This document shows, in pieces, positions 42,662 to 50,867 of a stretch of DNA of 64,000 bases. Position 1 is the first letter of the stretch. Every line of letters starts with the position of its first letter. The translations under genes and the position numbers were made by a program. This stretch comes from Streptomyces sedi (GTDB lineage: Bacteria; Actinomycetota; Actinomycetes; Streptomycetales; Streptomycetaceae). The stretch covers positions 1 to 64,000 of the forward strand of contig NZ_VDGT01000011.1 in NCBI RefSeq assembly GCF_006335015.1, written 5' to 3'. A model generated the notes under the pieces. It worked only from the letters and a program-made list of their open reading frames with translations, ran no database searches and was not told the DNA's origin.

Positions 42662-43510
42662 ATGGTGGAGATCAAGACCCCGGAGCAGATCGCCCGGATG
42701 CGGGCCGCGGGTCTGGTGGTGGCCGAGATACACCGCAGGTGTGCCGAGGCCGCCGTGCCGGGGGCCACCACCGCCGATCTGGACCGCGTCGCGGCCCAGA
42801 CGCTGGCCGACCACGACGCCAAGCCCAACTTCCTGGGCTACGGCGGCTTCACCGGCAACATCTGCACCTCGGTCAACGACGTGGTGGTGCACGGCATCCC
42901 CGACGAGAAGACGGTGCTGAAGGACGGCGACCTGCTCTCGATCGACGCGGGCGCCATCATCGACGGCTGGCACGCGGACGCCGCGATCACCGTCTTCGTC
43001 GGGGGCGACGCCGAGACCGAGCGGCCGGCCCCGCTGGCCGCGCTCAACAAGGTGACCGAGGACTCCCTGTGGGCCGGGATCGCCGCGATGCGCAAGGGCA
43101 ACCGGCTGGTCGACGTCTCCCGCGCCATCGAGAGCCACATCCGCCGCCAGCCGCAGCCGGCCAGCGGCAAGTACGGGATCGTCGAGGGCTACGGCGGGCA
43201 CGGCATCGGCAGCGAGATGCACATGGACCCGCACCTGCTGAACTACGTGGACCGCAGGCGCGGGCGCGGCCCGAAGCTGGTCCCCGGCTTCTGCCTGGCG
43301 ATCGAGCCGATGCTGACCCTGGGCACCCCCAAGACACATGTGCTGGCCGACGAGTGGACGGTCAAGTCCAACGACGGCACCTGGGCCTCGCACTGGGAGC
43401 ACTCGGTGGCGATCACCGAGCAGGGCCCCCTGGTGCTGACGGCCGTGGACGGCGGCAAGGCACGGCTGGCGGCGCTGGGCGTGACGGTCGCTCCCGATCC
43501 CTTGGCATGA
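42662..43510 (+). CDS. map: Methionine aminopeptidase, type I
   Basis: A 282-aa metalloprotease that removes the initiator Met. Metal ligands lie in LSIDAGAIIDGWHADAA (Asp pair), GYGGHGIGSEMH (His), AIEPM (Glu) and SVAITEQGP (Glu). The start follows GGAAAGGAACC. The 78-nt gap after adk is filled with GGCCGGC-type short palindromes. Confidence 0.96.
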   Translation: MVEIKTPEQIARMRAAGLVVAEIHRRCAEAAVPGATTADLDRVAAQTLADHDAKPNFLGYGGFTGNICTSVNDVVVHGIPDEKTVLKDGDLLSIDAGAIIDGWHADAAITVFVGGDAETERPAPLAALNKVTEDSLWAGIAAMRKGNRLVDVSRAIESHIRRQPQPASGKYGIVEGYGGHGIGSEMHMDPHLLNYVDRRRGRGPKLVPGFCLAIEPMLTLGTPKTHVLADEWTVKSNDGTWASHWEHSVAITEQGPLVLTAVDGGKARLAALGVTVAPDPLA

Positions 43511-43540
43511 TGATCTCCCTCCTGGGGAATGAATCACCGA

Positions 43541-43570
43541 TTCGTCTTTTCGGGTGGGGCGTCGTAGACT
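43541..43570 (+). promoter_or_regulatory. Putative infA promoter
   Basis: TTCGTC, an 18-nt spacer and TAGACT, about 75 nt before infA. It likely starts the infA-rpmJ-rpsM-rpsK-rpsD unit. Confidence 0.55.
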
Positions 43571-43645
43571 GACACGTCGGTCCTGGCGCACCCGTCTGCC
43601 CAGGACCATCCAGGTAGCCGATCCCGGAAGGTGAAGCGCTCAAGC

Positions 43646-43867
43646 ATGGCCAAAAAACAAGGGGCCATCGAGATCGAGGGCACGGTCGTCGAGTCTCTCC
43701 CGAACGCGATGTTCAAGGTGGAGCTCCAGAACGGGCACCAGGTCCTCGCGCACATCAGCGGCAAGATGCGGATGCACTACATCCGTATTCTTCCCGACGA
43801 CCGGGTCGTGGTGGAGCTGTCTCCCTACGACCTGACGCGCGGGCGGATCGTCTACCGCTACAAGTAG
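43646..43867 (+). CDS. infA: Translation initiation factor IF-1
   Basis: A 73-aa OB-fold factor that blocks the ribosomal A site during initiation. MAKKQGAIEIEGTVVESLPN and MRMHYIRILPDDRVVVELSP are conserved. The ATG at 43646 is used; the frame upstream is non-conserved. Confidence 0.98.
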   Translation: MAKKQGAIEIEGTVVESLPNAMFKVELQNGHQVLAHISGKMRMHYIRILPDDRVVVELSPYDLTRGRIVYRYK

Positions 43868-43906
43868 AACCCAAGAGTCAGATCGAGACCCGGAGAGCCT
43901 CAGTCC

Positions 43907-44020
43907 ATGAAGGTCAGGCCGAGCGTCAAGAAGATCTGCGACAAGTGCAAGGTGATCCGCCGCCACGGGCGAGTCATGGTCATCTGCGAGAACCTGCGCC
44001 ACAAGCAGCGCCAGGGCTGA
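43907..44020 (+). CDS. rpmJ: 50S ribosomal protein L36, zinc form
   Basis: A 37-aa protein, MKVRPSVKKICDKCKVIRR at the start, with zinc ligands Cys11, Cys14, Cys27 and His32. The ATG follows CCGGAGAGCC. It sits in its usual place between infA and rpsM. Confidence 0.97.
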   Translation: MKVRPSVKKICDKCKVIRRHGRVMVICENLRHKQRQG

Positions 44021-44206
44021 CGCACCGCACGACCCCGCAGCTTCGCCGCGACGCGAGCGACAACAAGAGACGCAGACACCCGACCCCTCGCTCAGCGCGG
44101 GGACGACACCCCCGGTCGGAGGCCGGGGACCCGGCTCGTAAGCCCTTCGAGTCTTACGGGAACGGTGCTGCGGCAGACCTCCGAGCAATCATCAGGAGCC
44201 ACATAC

Positions 44207-44587
44207 ATGGCACGCCTCGCAGGCGTTGACCTCCCGCGCGAGAAGCGCATCGAGGTCGCCCTCACCTATGTCTTCGGCATCGGCCGGACCCTGGCCAAGG
44301 AGACCCTGGCCAACACGGGCGTCAGCCCGGACACCCGCGTGCGCGACCTTGCCGAGGAGGACCTCGTCAAGCTCCGCGAGTACGTGGACAACAACATCCA
44401 GACCGAGGGTGACCTCCGCCGGGAGATCCAGGCCGACATCCGGCGCAAGGTCGAGATCCAGTGCTACGAGGGGCTGCGTCACCGCCGCGGTCTGCCCGTG
44501 CACGGCCAGCGGACCAGGACCAACGCCCGCACCCGCAAGGGCCCGCGTCGCGCGATCGCCGGCAAGAAGAAGCCGGGCAAGAAGTAG
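44207..44587 (+). CDS. rpsM: 30S ribosomal protein S13
   Basis: A 126-aa head protein contacting P-site tRNA. MARLAGVDLPREKRIEVALT and GLRHRRGLPVHGQRTRTNAR are conserved. The ATG at 44207 follows ATCAGGAGCC. The 186-nt leader after rpmJ contains a hairpin resembling the str/S10 element. Confidence 0.98.
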   Translation: MARLAGVDLPREKRIEVALTYVFGIGRTLAKETLANTGVSPDTRVRDLAEEDLVKLREYVDNNIQTEGDLRREIQADIRRKVEIQCYEGLRHRRGLPVHGQRTRTNARTRKGPRRAIAGKKKPGKK

Positions 44588-44657
44588 TCCGCCAGGACGT
44601 AGACCACCGGTCCGTCACTGGCAGGACCGACCACCTCCACGGGAGTGAGACACCTCT

Positions 44658-45062
44658 ATGCCTCCAAAGGGCCGTACGGCCGGCGCCAAGAAGGTGCGCC
44701 GGAAGGAAAAGAAGAACGTCGCTCACGGGCACGCTCACATCAAGAGCACGTTCAACAACACGATCGTCTCGATCACCGACCCGACCGGGAACGTGATCTC
44801 CTGGGCCTCCGCCGGCCACGTCGGCTTCAAGGGCTCGCGTAAGTCGACGCCGTTCGCCGCCCAGATGGCCGCGGAGAACGCCGCTCGGCGCGCGCAGGAG
44901 CACGGGATGCGCAAGGTGGACGTCTTCGTGAAGGGCCCCGGCTCCGGCCGGGAGACCGCGATCCGTTCGCTCCAGGCCACCGGCCTGGAGGTCGGGTCCA
45001 TCCAGGACGTCACCCCCACCCCGCACAACGGCTGCCGCCCGCCCAAGCGCCGCCGCGTCTGA
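44658..45062 (+). CDS. rpsK: 30S ribosomal protein S11
   Basis: A 134-aa platform protein: HGHAHIKSTFNNTIVSITD and the C-terminal TPTPHNGCRPPKRRRV are the family signatures. rpsD follows after 28 nt, whereas in S. coelicolor, as I recall, rpoA comes next. Confidence 0.98.
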   Translation: MPPKGRTAGAKKVRRKEKKNVAHGHAHIKSTFNNTIVSITDPTGNVISWASAGHVGFKGSRKSTPFAAQMAAENAARRAQEHGMRKVDVFVKGPGSGRETAIRSLQATGLEVGSIQDVTPTPHNGCRPPKRRRV

Positions 45063-45090
45063 GCCAGCAGAAGTAGGAGACACCAAGACA

Positions 45091-45717
45091 ATGGCGCGTT
45101 ACACCGGGGCCGACTGCAAGCGTTGCCGTCGGGAGAAGCAGAAGCTCTTCCTCAAGGGAGCTAAGTGCGAGAGCGCGAAGTGCCCGATCGAGATCCGTCC
45201 TTACCCCCCGGGTGAGCACGGACGCGGGCGCACCAAGGACAGCGAGTACCTGCTGCAGAAGCGCGAGAAGCAGAAGTGCGCGCGCATCTACGGCATCCTG
45301 GAGAAGCAGTTCCGGGGGTACTACAACGAGGCCAACCGCCAGTCCGGCAAGACGGGTGAGAACCTGCTCCGCATCCTGGAGTCCCGTCTCGACAACGTGG
45401 TCTACCGCGCGGGTTTCGCCAAGTCCCGCGACCATGCCCGTCAGCTGGTCCGGCACGGTCACATCCTGCTGAACGGCCGGAAGACCGACATCCCCTCCGC
45501 GCGTGTGTCGCCGAGCGACATCGTCGAGGTGCGGGAGTCCTCGCGGGAGCTGACCCCGTTCCAGGTCGCGCAGGCCGAGGCCGGCGACAAGACCGTTCCG
45601 GCGTGGCTGGAGGCGGTGCCCGCGCGGCTCCGCGTCCTGGTCCACTCGCTGCCCGAGCGCCAGGTGATCGACACCCAGGTGCAGGAGCAGCTGATCGTCG
45701 AGCTGTACTCGAAGTAA
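45091..45717 (+). CDS. rpsD: 30S ribosomal protein S4, zinc-binding form
   Basis: A 208-aa assembly-initiating protein. The N-terminus carries a complete four-cysteine zinc site: Cys9, Cys12, Cys26, Cys31 (CX2C-X13-CX4C). The RNA-binding S4 domain begins near LLRILESRLDNVVYRAGFA. The RPYPPGEHGRGR motif is conserved. S. coelicolor carries a zinc-free S4 at a distant locus (recollection), so this may be the only or a second S4. The stop codon lies in an 8-nt tandem repeat. It follows rpsK in the ancestral alpha-operon order. Confidence 0.95.
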   Translation: MARYTGADCKRCRREKQKLFLKGAKCESAKCPIEIRPYPPGEHGRGRTKDSEYLLQKREKQKCARIYGILEKQFRGYYNEANRQSGKTGENLLRILESRLDNVVYRAGFAKSRDHARQLVRHGHILLNGRKTDIPSARVSPSDIVEVRESSRELTPFQVAQAEAGDKTVPAWLEAVPARLRVLVHSLPERQVIDTQVQEQLIVELYSK

Positions 45718-45741
45718 CGAAGTAACGAAGTAACGAAGTAA
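45710..45741 (+). repeat. Four tandem copies of an 8-nt unit at the rpsD stop
   Basis: CGAAGTAA is repeated four times without error. The first copy supplies the last Lys codon and TAA stop of rpsD. Because the period is 8, the four TAA triplets fall in all three reading frames. Most simply replication slippage. Confidence 0.95.
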
Positions 45742-45746
45742 CTCGG

Positions 45747-45812
45747 GTGACCCGTGGTGACACGGGTCACAGCGGTCGTCGCCGGGTGGGCCAGCTCACT
45801 CGGCGACGACCG
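45747..45812 (+). promoter_or_regulatory. Two hairpins between rpsD and rpoA
   Basis: First, GTGACCCGTG/CACGGGTCAC with a GTGA (GNRA) tetraloop (45747-45770); second, CGGTCGTCGCCG (45773-45784) with its complement at 45801-45812. Neither has a T-run. They could attenuate, process or regulate rpoA expression. Confidence 0.6.
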
Positions 45813-45909
45813 TACCCTTGGGGGGAGACCCCCGTTCTCTGGCGGTTCTTTCGCACACATCGTCTGGCTCGGCATCAAATAGCGGGTGCCGAAGACTGGA
45901 GTTCACCTC

Positions 45910-46932
45910 ATGCTGATCGCTCAGCGTCCCTCCCTGACCGAAGAGGTCGTGGACGAGTTCCGTTCCCGGTTCGTCATCGAGCCGCTGGAGCCGGGCTTCG
46001 GCTACACCCTCGGCAACTCCCTGCGGCGCACGCTGCTCTCCTCGATCCCCGGTGCCGCGGTCACCAGCATCCGGATCGACGGGGTCCTGCACGAGTTCAC
46101 CACCGTGCCGGGGGTCAAGGAGGACGTCACCGACCTGATCCTCAACATCAAGCAGCTCGTGGTCTCCTCGGAGCACGACGAGCCCGTGGTGATGTACCTG
46201 CGCAAGCAGGGCCCCGGCCTGGTGACCGCCGCCGACATCGCGCCGCCGGCCGGTGTCGAGGTGCACAACCCCGACCTGGTGCTCGCCACCCTGAACAACA
46301 AGGGCAAGCTGGAGATGGAGCTGACCGTCGAGCGCGGTCGCGGCTACGTCTCCGCGGTGCAGAACAAGCAGGTCGGCCAGGAGATCGGCCGCATCCCGGT
46401 CGACTCCATCTACAGCCCGGTGCTCAAGGTCACCTACAAGGTGGAGGCGACCCGAGTCGAGCAGCGGACCGACTTCGACAAGCTGATCGTCGACGTCGAG
46501 ACCAAGGAGTCCATGCGGCCCAGGGACGCCATGGCGTCGGCCGGCAAGACCCTGGTCGAGCTGTTCGGCCTGGCCCGCGAGCTGAACGTCGACGCCGAGG
46601 GCATCGACATGGGGCCGTCCCCGACGGACGCCGCGCTCGCCGCCGACCTGGCGCTGCCCATCGAGGAGCTGGAGCTGACCGTTCGCTCCTACAACTGCCT
46701 CAAGCGCGAGGGCATCCACTCCGTCGGCGAGCTGGTCGCCCGTTCCGAGGCCGACCTGCTGGACATCCGGAACTTCGGCGCCAAGTCGATCGACGAGGTC
46801 AAGGCGAAGCTGGCCGGCATGGGCCTGGCCCTGAAGGACAGCCCGCCCGGATTCGACCCGACCACCGCCGCCGACGCGTTCGGCGCCGAGGACGAGGGCG
46901 ACACCGGCTTCGCGGAGACCGAGCAGTACTGA
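45910..46932 (+). CDS. rpoA: DNA-directed RNA polymerase alpha subunit
   Basis: A 340-aa scaffold subunit. The N-terminal domain shows EPGFGYTLGNSLRRTLLSSI and the C-terminal UP-element domain LELTVRSYNCLKREGIHSVGE and IRNFGAKSIDEVK. The ATG at 45910 (MLIAQRPSLTEEVVDEF) gives the genus length; the eight extra residues upstream are not conserved. Confidence 0.98.
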   Translation: MLIAQRPSLTEEVVDEFRSRFVIEPLEPGFGYTLGNSLRRTLLSSIPGAAVTSIRIDGVLHEFTTVPGVKEDVTDLILNIKQLVVSSEHDEPVVMYLRKQGPGLVTAADIAPPAGVEVHNPDLVLATLNNKGKLEMELTVERGRGYVSAVQNKQVGQEIGRIPVDSIYSPVLKVTYKVEATRVEQRTDFDKLIVDVETKESMRPRDAMASAGKTLVELFGLARELNVDAEGIDMGPSPTDAALAADLALPIEELELTVRSYNCLKREGIHSVGELVARSEADLLDIRNFGAKSIDEVKAKLAGMGLALKDSPPGFDPTTAADAFGAEDEGDTGFAETEQY

Positions 46933-47050
46933 GCGTGTGCCGGGGCGGAACGTGACCGCCCCGGACCGCCGTTGACTTCCGGGGCAGCCGCCCCGGGCGA
47001 CCTGACACCGGTACCTGACACGGCCGGTGCAGAGATGACAGGAGAGAGTC

Positions 47051-47575
47051 ATGCCTCAGCCCACCAAGGGCCGCAGGCTGGGCGGCAGCCCCGCCCACGA
47101 GCGCCTCATGCTGGCGAACCTCGCCACCGCACTCTTCGAGCACGGCCGCATCACCACCACGGTGGCCAAGGCCCGCCGGCTGCGCCCGGTGGCCGAGCGG
47201 CTGATCACCAAGGCGAAGAAGGGCGACCTGCACAACCGTCGCCAGGTGATGCAGACCGTCCGGGACAAGAGCGTGGTCCACACCCTCTTCACCGAGATCG
47301 GCCCCCGGTACGAGAACCGCCCCGGCGGTTACACCCGGATCACCAAGATCGGCCCGCGCCGCGGCGACAACGCGCCCATGGCCGTGATCGAGCTGGTCGA
47401 GGCGCTGACCGTGCAGCAGAACGCGGTGGGCGAGGCCGAGGGCGCCACCCGTCGCGCGGCCAAGGAGCGGGAGACCGCCGCCGAGCAGCCGGCCGCGACC
47501 GAGGCCGAGGCCACCGAGGCCGAGGCCAAGGACGAGCAGGCCGAGGAGAAGGCCGAGGAGAAGAAGGAGGACTGA
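47051..47575 (+). CDS. rplQ: 50S ribosomal protein L17
   Basis: A 174-aa protein. The core (1-118) shows MPQPTKGRRLGGSPAHERLM and YTRITKIGPRRGDNAPMA; a Glu/Ala-rich acidic tail of about 50 residues follows, as in other streptomycetes. Last ribosomal gene of the alpha operon. Confidence 0.97.
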   Translation: MPQPTKGRRLGGSPAHERLMLANLATALFEHGRITTTVAKARRLRPVAERLITKAKKGDLHNRRQVMQTVRDKSVVHTLFTEIGPRYENRPGGYTRITKIGPRRGDNAPMAVIELVEALTVQQNAVGEAEGATRRAAKERETAAEQPAATEAEATEAEAKDEQAEEKAEEKKED

Positions 47576-47618
47576 GTCCTTCCGACTCAGTCCCTCGGTT
47601 TTCCCCGGGTTTCTGGTT

Positions 47619-47650
47619 TGACGGCTTGATGGCTTGACGGCTTGACGGAC
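47619..47650 (+). repeat. 8-nt tandem repeat downstream of rplQ
   Basis: Four successive units based on TGACGGCT (copies 2 and 4 carry substitutions), non-coding, directly before the terminator. Confidence 0.8.
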
Positions 47651-47659
47651 TGACTGGTT

Positions 47660-47696
47660 CGACGGGCCCGCACCCCGCCTGGGTGCGGGCCCGTCG
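47660..47696 (+). terminator. Terminator between rplQ and truA
   Basis: A 16-bp perfect stem (CGACGGGCCCGCACCC and its complement) with a 5-nt loop. It ends the alpha operon 17 nt before truA. Confidence 0.85.
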
Positions 47697-47712
47697 GCGT
47701 TGAGGAGGCGGC

Positions 47713-48552
47713 GTGGGCGAGGAGCCCGAGTCCGGACGGGTGCGGGTGCGGCTCGACCTGGCGTACGACGGGCGGGAGTTCTCCGGCTGGGCGCGGCAGC
47801 GCGGCAGGCGCACCGTGCAGGAGGAGCTGGAGGACGCGCTGCGGGTCGTGACGCGCGCCGAGCGCCCGTGGGAGCTGACCGTGGCCGGCCGGACCGACGC
47901 CGGCGTGCACGCGCGCGGGCAGGTGGCCCACGTGGACCTGCCCGCCGAGGTCTGGGAGGAGCAGCGGGAACGGCTGTTGCGGCGCCTCGCCGGGCGACTG
48001 CCGCACGACGTGCGGGTCTGGCGGGTCTCCGAGGCGCCGACCCACTTCAACGCGCGCTTCTCCGCGCTCTGGCGGCGTTACGCGTACCGCGTCAGCGACC
48101 ACCCGGGCGGCGTCGACCCGCTGCGGCGCGGGCACGTGCTGTGGCACAACTGGCCGCTGGACGTGGCGGCGATGAACGAGGCGTCGGCACGGCTGCTCGG
48201 CGAGCACGACTTCGCGGCGTACTGCCGCCGCCGGGAGGGCGCGACCACCATTCGCCGGCTGCTCACCCTGGACTGGACGCGGGGGGCGGACGGCGTGATC
48301 GAGGGCACGGTGCGGGCCGACGCGTTCTGCCACAACATGGTGCGGGCGCTGGTCGGCGCGCTGCTGTTCGTCGGGGACGGCCACCGGCCACCGGAGTGGC
48401 CGGCGCGGGTGCTGGCCGGGGGAGTGCGGGACTCGGCGGTGCACGTGGTGCGGCCTCACGGGCTGACGCTGGAGGAAGTCGCCTACCCGGAGGACGGGCT
48501 GCTGGCCGACCGCAACCGGGAGGCGCGGACGCTGCGTACGCTGTCGGTTTGA
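47713..48552 (+). CDS. truA: tRNA pseudouridine(38-40) synthase TruA
   Basis: A 279-aa enzyme that isomerises uridines 38-40 of the anticodon arm. The catalytic Asp is in AGRTDAGVHARGQVAH; SALWRRYAYRV and FCHNMVRALVG are also conserved. The GTG start at 47713 follows TTGAGGAGGC. Its location after rplQ is widespread. It converges with the membrane-protein gene at 49165, separated by a repeat cluster. Confidence 0.95.
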   Translation: MGEEPESGRVRVRLDLAYDGREFSGWARQRGRRTVQEELEDALRVVTRAERPWELTVAGRTDAGVHARGQVAHVDLPAEVWEEQRERLLRRLAGRLPHDVRVWRVSEAPTHFNARFSALWRRYAYRVSDHPGGVDPLRRGHVLWHNWPLDVAAMNEASARLLGEHDFAAYCRRREGATTIRRLLTLDWTRGADGVIEGTVRADAFCHNMVRALVGALLFVGDGHRPPEWPARVLAGGVRDSAVHVVRPHGLTLEEVAYPEDGLLADRNREARTLRTLSV

Positions 48553-48599
48553 CGGGGGGCGACTACTGACCTTGCCGGTCCGGGTGGGGTGTCGTCCTC

Positions 48600-49164
48600 G
48601 GCCCGGTGGTGGGTTGCTCGCGCAGTTCCCCGCGCCCCTTCTCGGCCGGTGGGCGGCTTTGGGGGCGCGGGGAACTGCGCGGTGCATTTGTGGCGGGCCG
48701 CAGTCGACTACGGTGCCGCACCGGCGAGGTGGGTTGTCGGCGTGAGCCCGGTGGTGGGTTGCTCGCGCAGTTCCCCGCGCCCCTTCTCGGCCGGTGGGCG
48801 TTCGCTGTGAGGTGCGGGTTGTCTTGTCGGCGGGGTCGGGCCCCGTCAGGGGCGCGGGGAACTGCGCGGTGCATTTGTGGCGGGCCGCAGTCGACTACGG
48901 TGCCGCACCGGCGAGGTGGGTTGTCGGCGTGAGCCCGGTGGTGGGTTGCTCGCGCAGTTCCCCGCGCCCCTGCACTGCCGGCGCGGTGCATTTGTGGCGG
49001 GCCGCAGTCGACTACGGTGCCGCACCGGCGAGGTGGGTTGTCGGCGTGAGCCCGGTGGTGGGTTGCTCACGCAGTTCCCCGCGCCCCTGTACTGCCGGCG
49101 CGGTGCATGGGTGGCGGGGCGCGGTCGACCGTGGTGCCGCACCGGCGAGGTGGCTGGCCGGAGG
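48600..49164. repeat. Repeat cluster 1: inverted and tandem repeats
   Basis: About 565 nt of non-coding repeats. The unit carries left arm CGCGCAGTTCCCCGCGCCCC and its exact complement, forming 20-bp stems: 48619-48638 with 48662-48681, and 48764-48783 with 48849-48868. Two further left arms (48951-48970 and the variant 49068-49087) have lost the right arm by what looks like the same deletion. Between them runs a conserved stretch of about 80 nt (from GCGGTGCATTTGTGG to CCCGGTGGTGGGTTG), with a 117-nt period in the last copies. Frames here are not genes. Confidence 0.9.
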
Positions 49165-50031
49165 CTACTCCTGGGCGCGGCGGCGTTCCTCGACGATGGC
49201 GCTCGCCGAGGCGGACGCCTGGGCCTCGCCGCGCTTGATGATCTGCGAGAACGCCTGGTCGTTGCCGTCCCGTGCCGCCTGCTGGGCCGCCGTGCCGTCG
49301 CCGCTGTCGGGGCTGCCGTCGGTGTTGCCGGCGATGGTCAGGTAGACGTAGCGGCCGACCTGGTTGCGGGTGGTGCGGCAGCCTCCGCCGTCGCAGAGGG
49401 AGCCGGCGTCGCCGCCCTGGAGCGCCTGGAGCTGGCCGGTGAGCCCGTCCGTGCCGTGCAGGCCGGCGGCGGCCTCCTCGCTGGGCAGCTGGGCGACGCC
49501 GACGGTCACGGCGACGCCGCCGCCCGCGTAGGTGGCGCGCAGCAGGCCGGTGCAGCCGGCGTCGGCCAGCGCGGAGGCGACCGCGCCCGAGGTCAGCGAG
49601 GCGCAGTCCTCGGCGCCGTCGGTGTCGACCAGCGCGTAGGAGCGGTCGGCGACCTCCAGCGGGTCCTCGCCGAAGAAGTCGCCGGCCTGGAACGGCGCGA
49701 CGTCCTTCTCGGGGTCGCTGATGAACTCGCGGGCCGAGGGCACCGGCGGCAGCGTGGTCTCGGCGAACGTCGGCTCGGCGTCGTCGGACTCGTCGGCGCT
49801 CTCCGGGAGGGTCGCCGAGGGGCTTGCCGTCCCGCCGCCGTCGTCGTCACCCTGGCTGACAATGGCGAGGGCCACCACGACGCCGATGACGACGGCGGCG
49901 CCCACGCTCGTCCCGATGACCGTCCAGCGCTTCTTGGCGCGCTGCCGGTCGGCGTCGGCGGCCAGCTGGTCCCAGTTCGGCCGTGCGTCTCCCCCGGGAA
50001 CCCACTGGGGTCCCCCCTGCCCTTGACTCAT
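49165..50031 (-). CDS. Membrane-anchored protein of unknown function
   Basis: A 288-aa protein: a polar cytosolic N-terminus (1-35) with basic RQRAKKRW, one membrane helix (about 36-59), a Ser/Asp/Glu-rich linker, and an extracellular domain from about residue 95. That domain contains four Cys (in EDCASL, DAGCTG, SLCDGGGC) that could form disulfides. I do not recognise a catalytic motif; related genes sit between truA and rplM in Streptomyces. It is convergent with truA and divergent from rplM. Confidence 0.8.
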   Translation of the reverse strand: MSQGQGGPQWVPGGDARPNWDQLAADADRQRAKKRWTVIGTSVGAAVVIGVVVALAIVSQGDDDGGGTASPSATLPESADESDDAEPTFAETTLPPVPSAREFISDPEKDVAPFQAGDFFGEDPLEVADRSYALVDTDGAEDCASLTSGAVASALADAGCTGLLRATYAGGGVAVTVGVAQLPSEEAAAGLHGTDGLTGQLQALQGGDAGSLCDGGGCRTTRNQVGRYVYLTIAGNTDGSPDSGDGTAAQQAARDGNDQAFSQIIKRGEAQASASASAIVEERRRAQE

Positions 50032-50380
50032 GGCCCGCAGTTTAGTGGGGGCGCGCCGTGCCCGAGGCGCCGGAGCGTGCCGTTCTGGTCGCCGTGTGGG
50101 AACGGATTGGCAACGGGCGGTCCGGAGGGCGCGTCGCGGCGAGGGCGGGCGAGGGCGGGGGCGGAGGGCTCGTTTTGACCCTTCTGGTGGGGGCGCGGTA
50201 TTCTGCCTGGTCGATAATGCGTTTGGCTTGCTCTATCTCACGTGAGGGGCCCAGCGCCGGTCCACCAGGACGGTCGCCAGCGGACGGCACCCCGGTTTGC
50301 GTCACCGGGAGCCGACGGTTCTGCTGATCGCCGGGTGGCCTTGTCAGGATCCACTCACTGAAAAGCGAAGGCTACGACCC
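50032..50380 (+). promoter_or_regulatory. rplM upstream region and promoter
   Basis: A 349-nt region without a credible gene. A near-consensus promoter TTGACC (50175-50180), an 18-nt spacer and TATTCT (50199-50204) is present, leaving a leader of about 170 nt to rplM. The leader has GC-rich pairing potential (around CACCGGGAG) but no regulator motif I can name. Confidence 0.65.
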
Positions 50381-50824
50381 GTGCGTACGTACAGCCCCAA
50401 GCCCGGCGACGTCCAGCGTCAGTGGCACGTCATCGACGCCGCCGATGTCGTGCTGGGCCGCCTGGCCTCCCAGGCCGCCACCCTTCTGCGGGGCAAGCAC
50501 AAGCCGGTGTACGCGCCGCACGTTGACACCGGTGACTTCGTCATCATCGTCAACGCCGACAAGGTGCACCTGTCCGGCAACAAGCGGACCCAGAAGCTCG
50601 CCTACCGTCACTCCGGCTACCCGGGCGGTCTCCGCTCGGTGCGCTACGGGGACCTTCTGGAGCAGAACCCGGAGCGCGCCGTCGAGAAGGCCGTGCGCGG
50701 GATGCTCCCGAAGAACACCCTGGGCCGTCAGATGCTCTCCAAGCTGAAGGTCTATGCCGGCCCCGAGCACCCGCACGCCGCCCAGCGGCCGGTGCCGTTC
50801 GAGATCACCCAGGTCGCGCAGTAG
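50381..50824 (+). CDS. rplM: 50S ribosomal protein L13
   Basis: A 147-aa early-assembly protein. The GTG at 50381 (VRTYSPKPGDVQRQWHVIDA) is conserved; the longer frame begins in leader RNA. GRLASQAATLLRGKHKP and RGMLPKNTLGRQM are typical. Operon with rpsI, 43 nt downstream. Confidence 0.97.
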   Translation: MRTYSPKPGDVQRQWHVIDAADVVLGRLASQAATLLRGKHKPVYAPHVDTGDFVIIVNADKVHLSGNKRTQKLAYRHSGYPGGLRSVRYGDLLEQNPERAVEKAVRGMLPKNTLGRQMLSKLKVYAGPEHPHAAQRPVPFEITQVAQ

Positions 50825-50867
50825 TCCGGCCACACCCTCAGACTGAAGAAACATCTCAAGGAGAATC

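Noticed and set aside
48600..49164. CRISPR-like array or small genes in the repeat cluster
   Set aside because: The repeats include long inverted arms and conserved spacers, with no short repeat/unique-spacer pattern and no cas genes; open frames are artefacts of the repeats.
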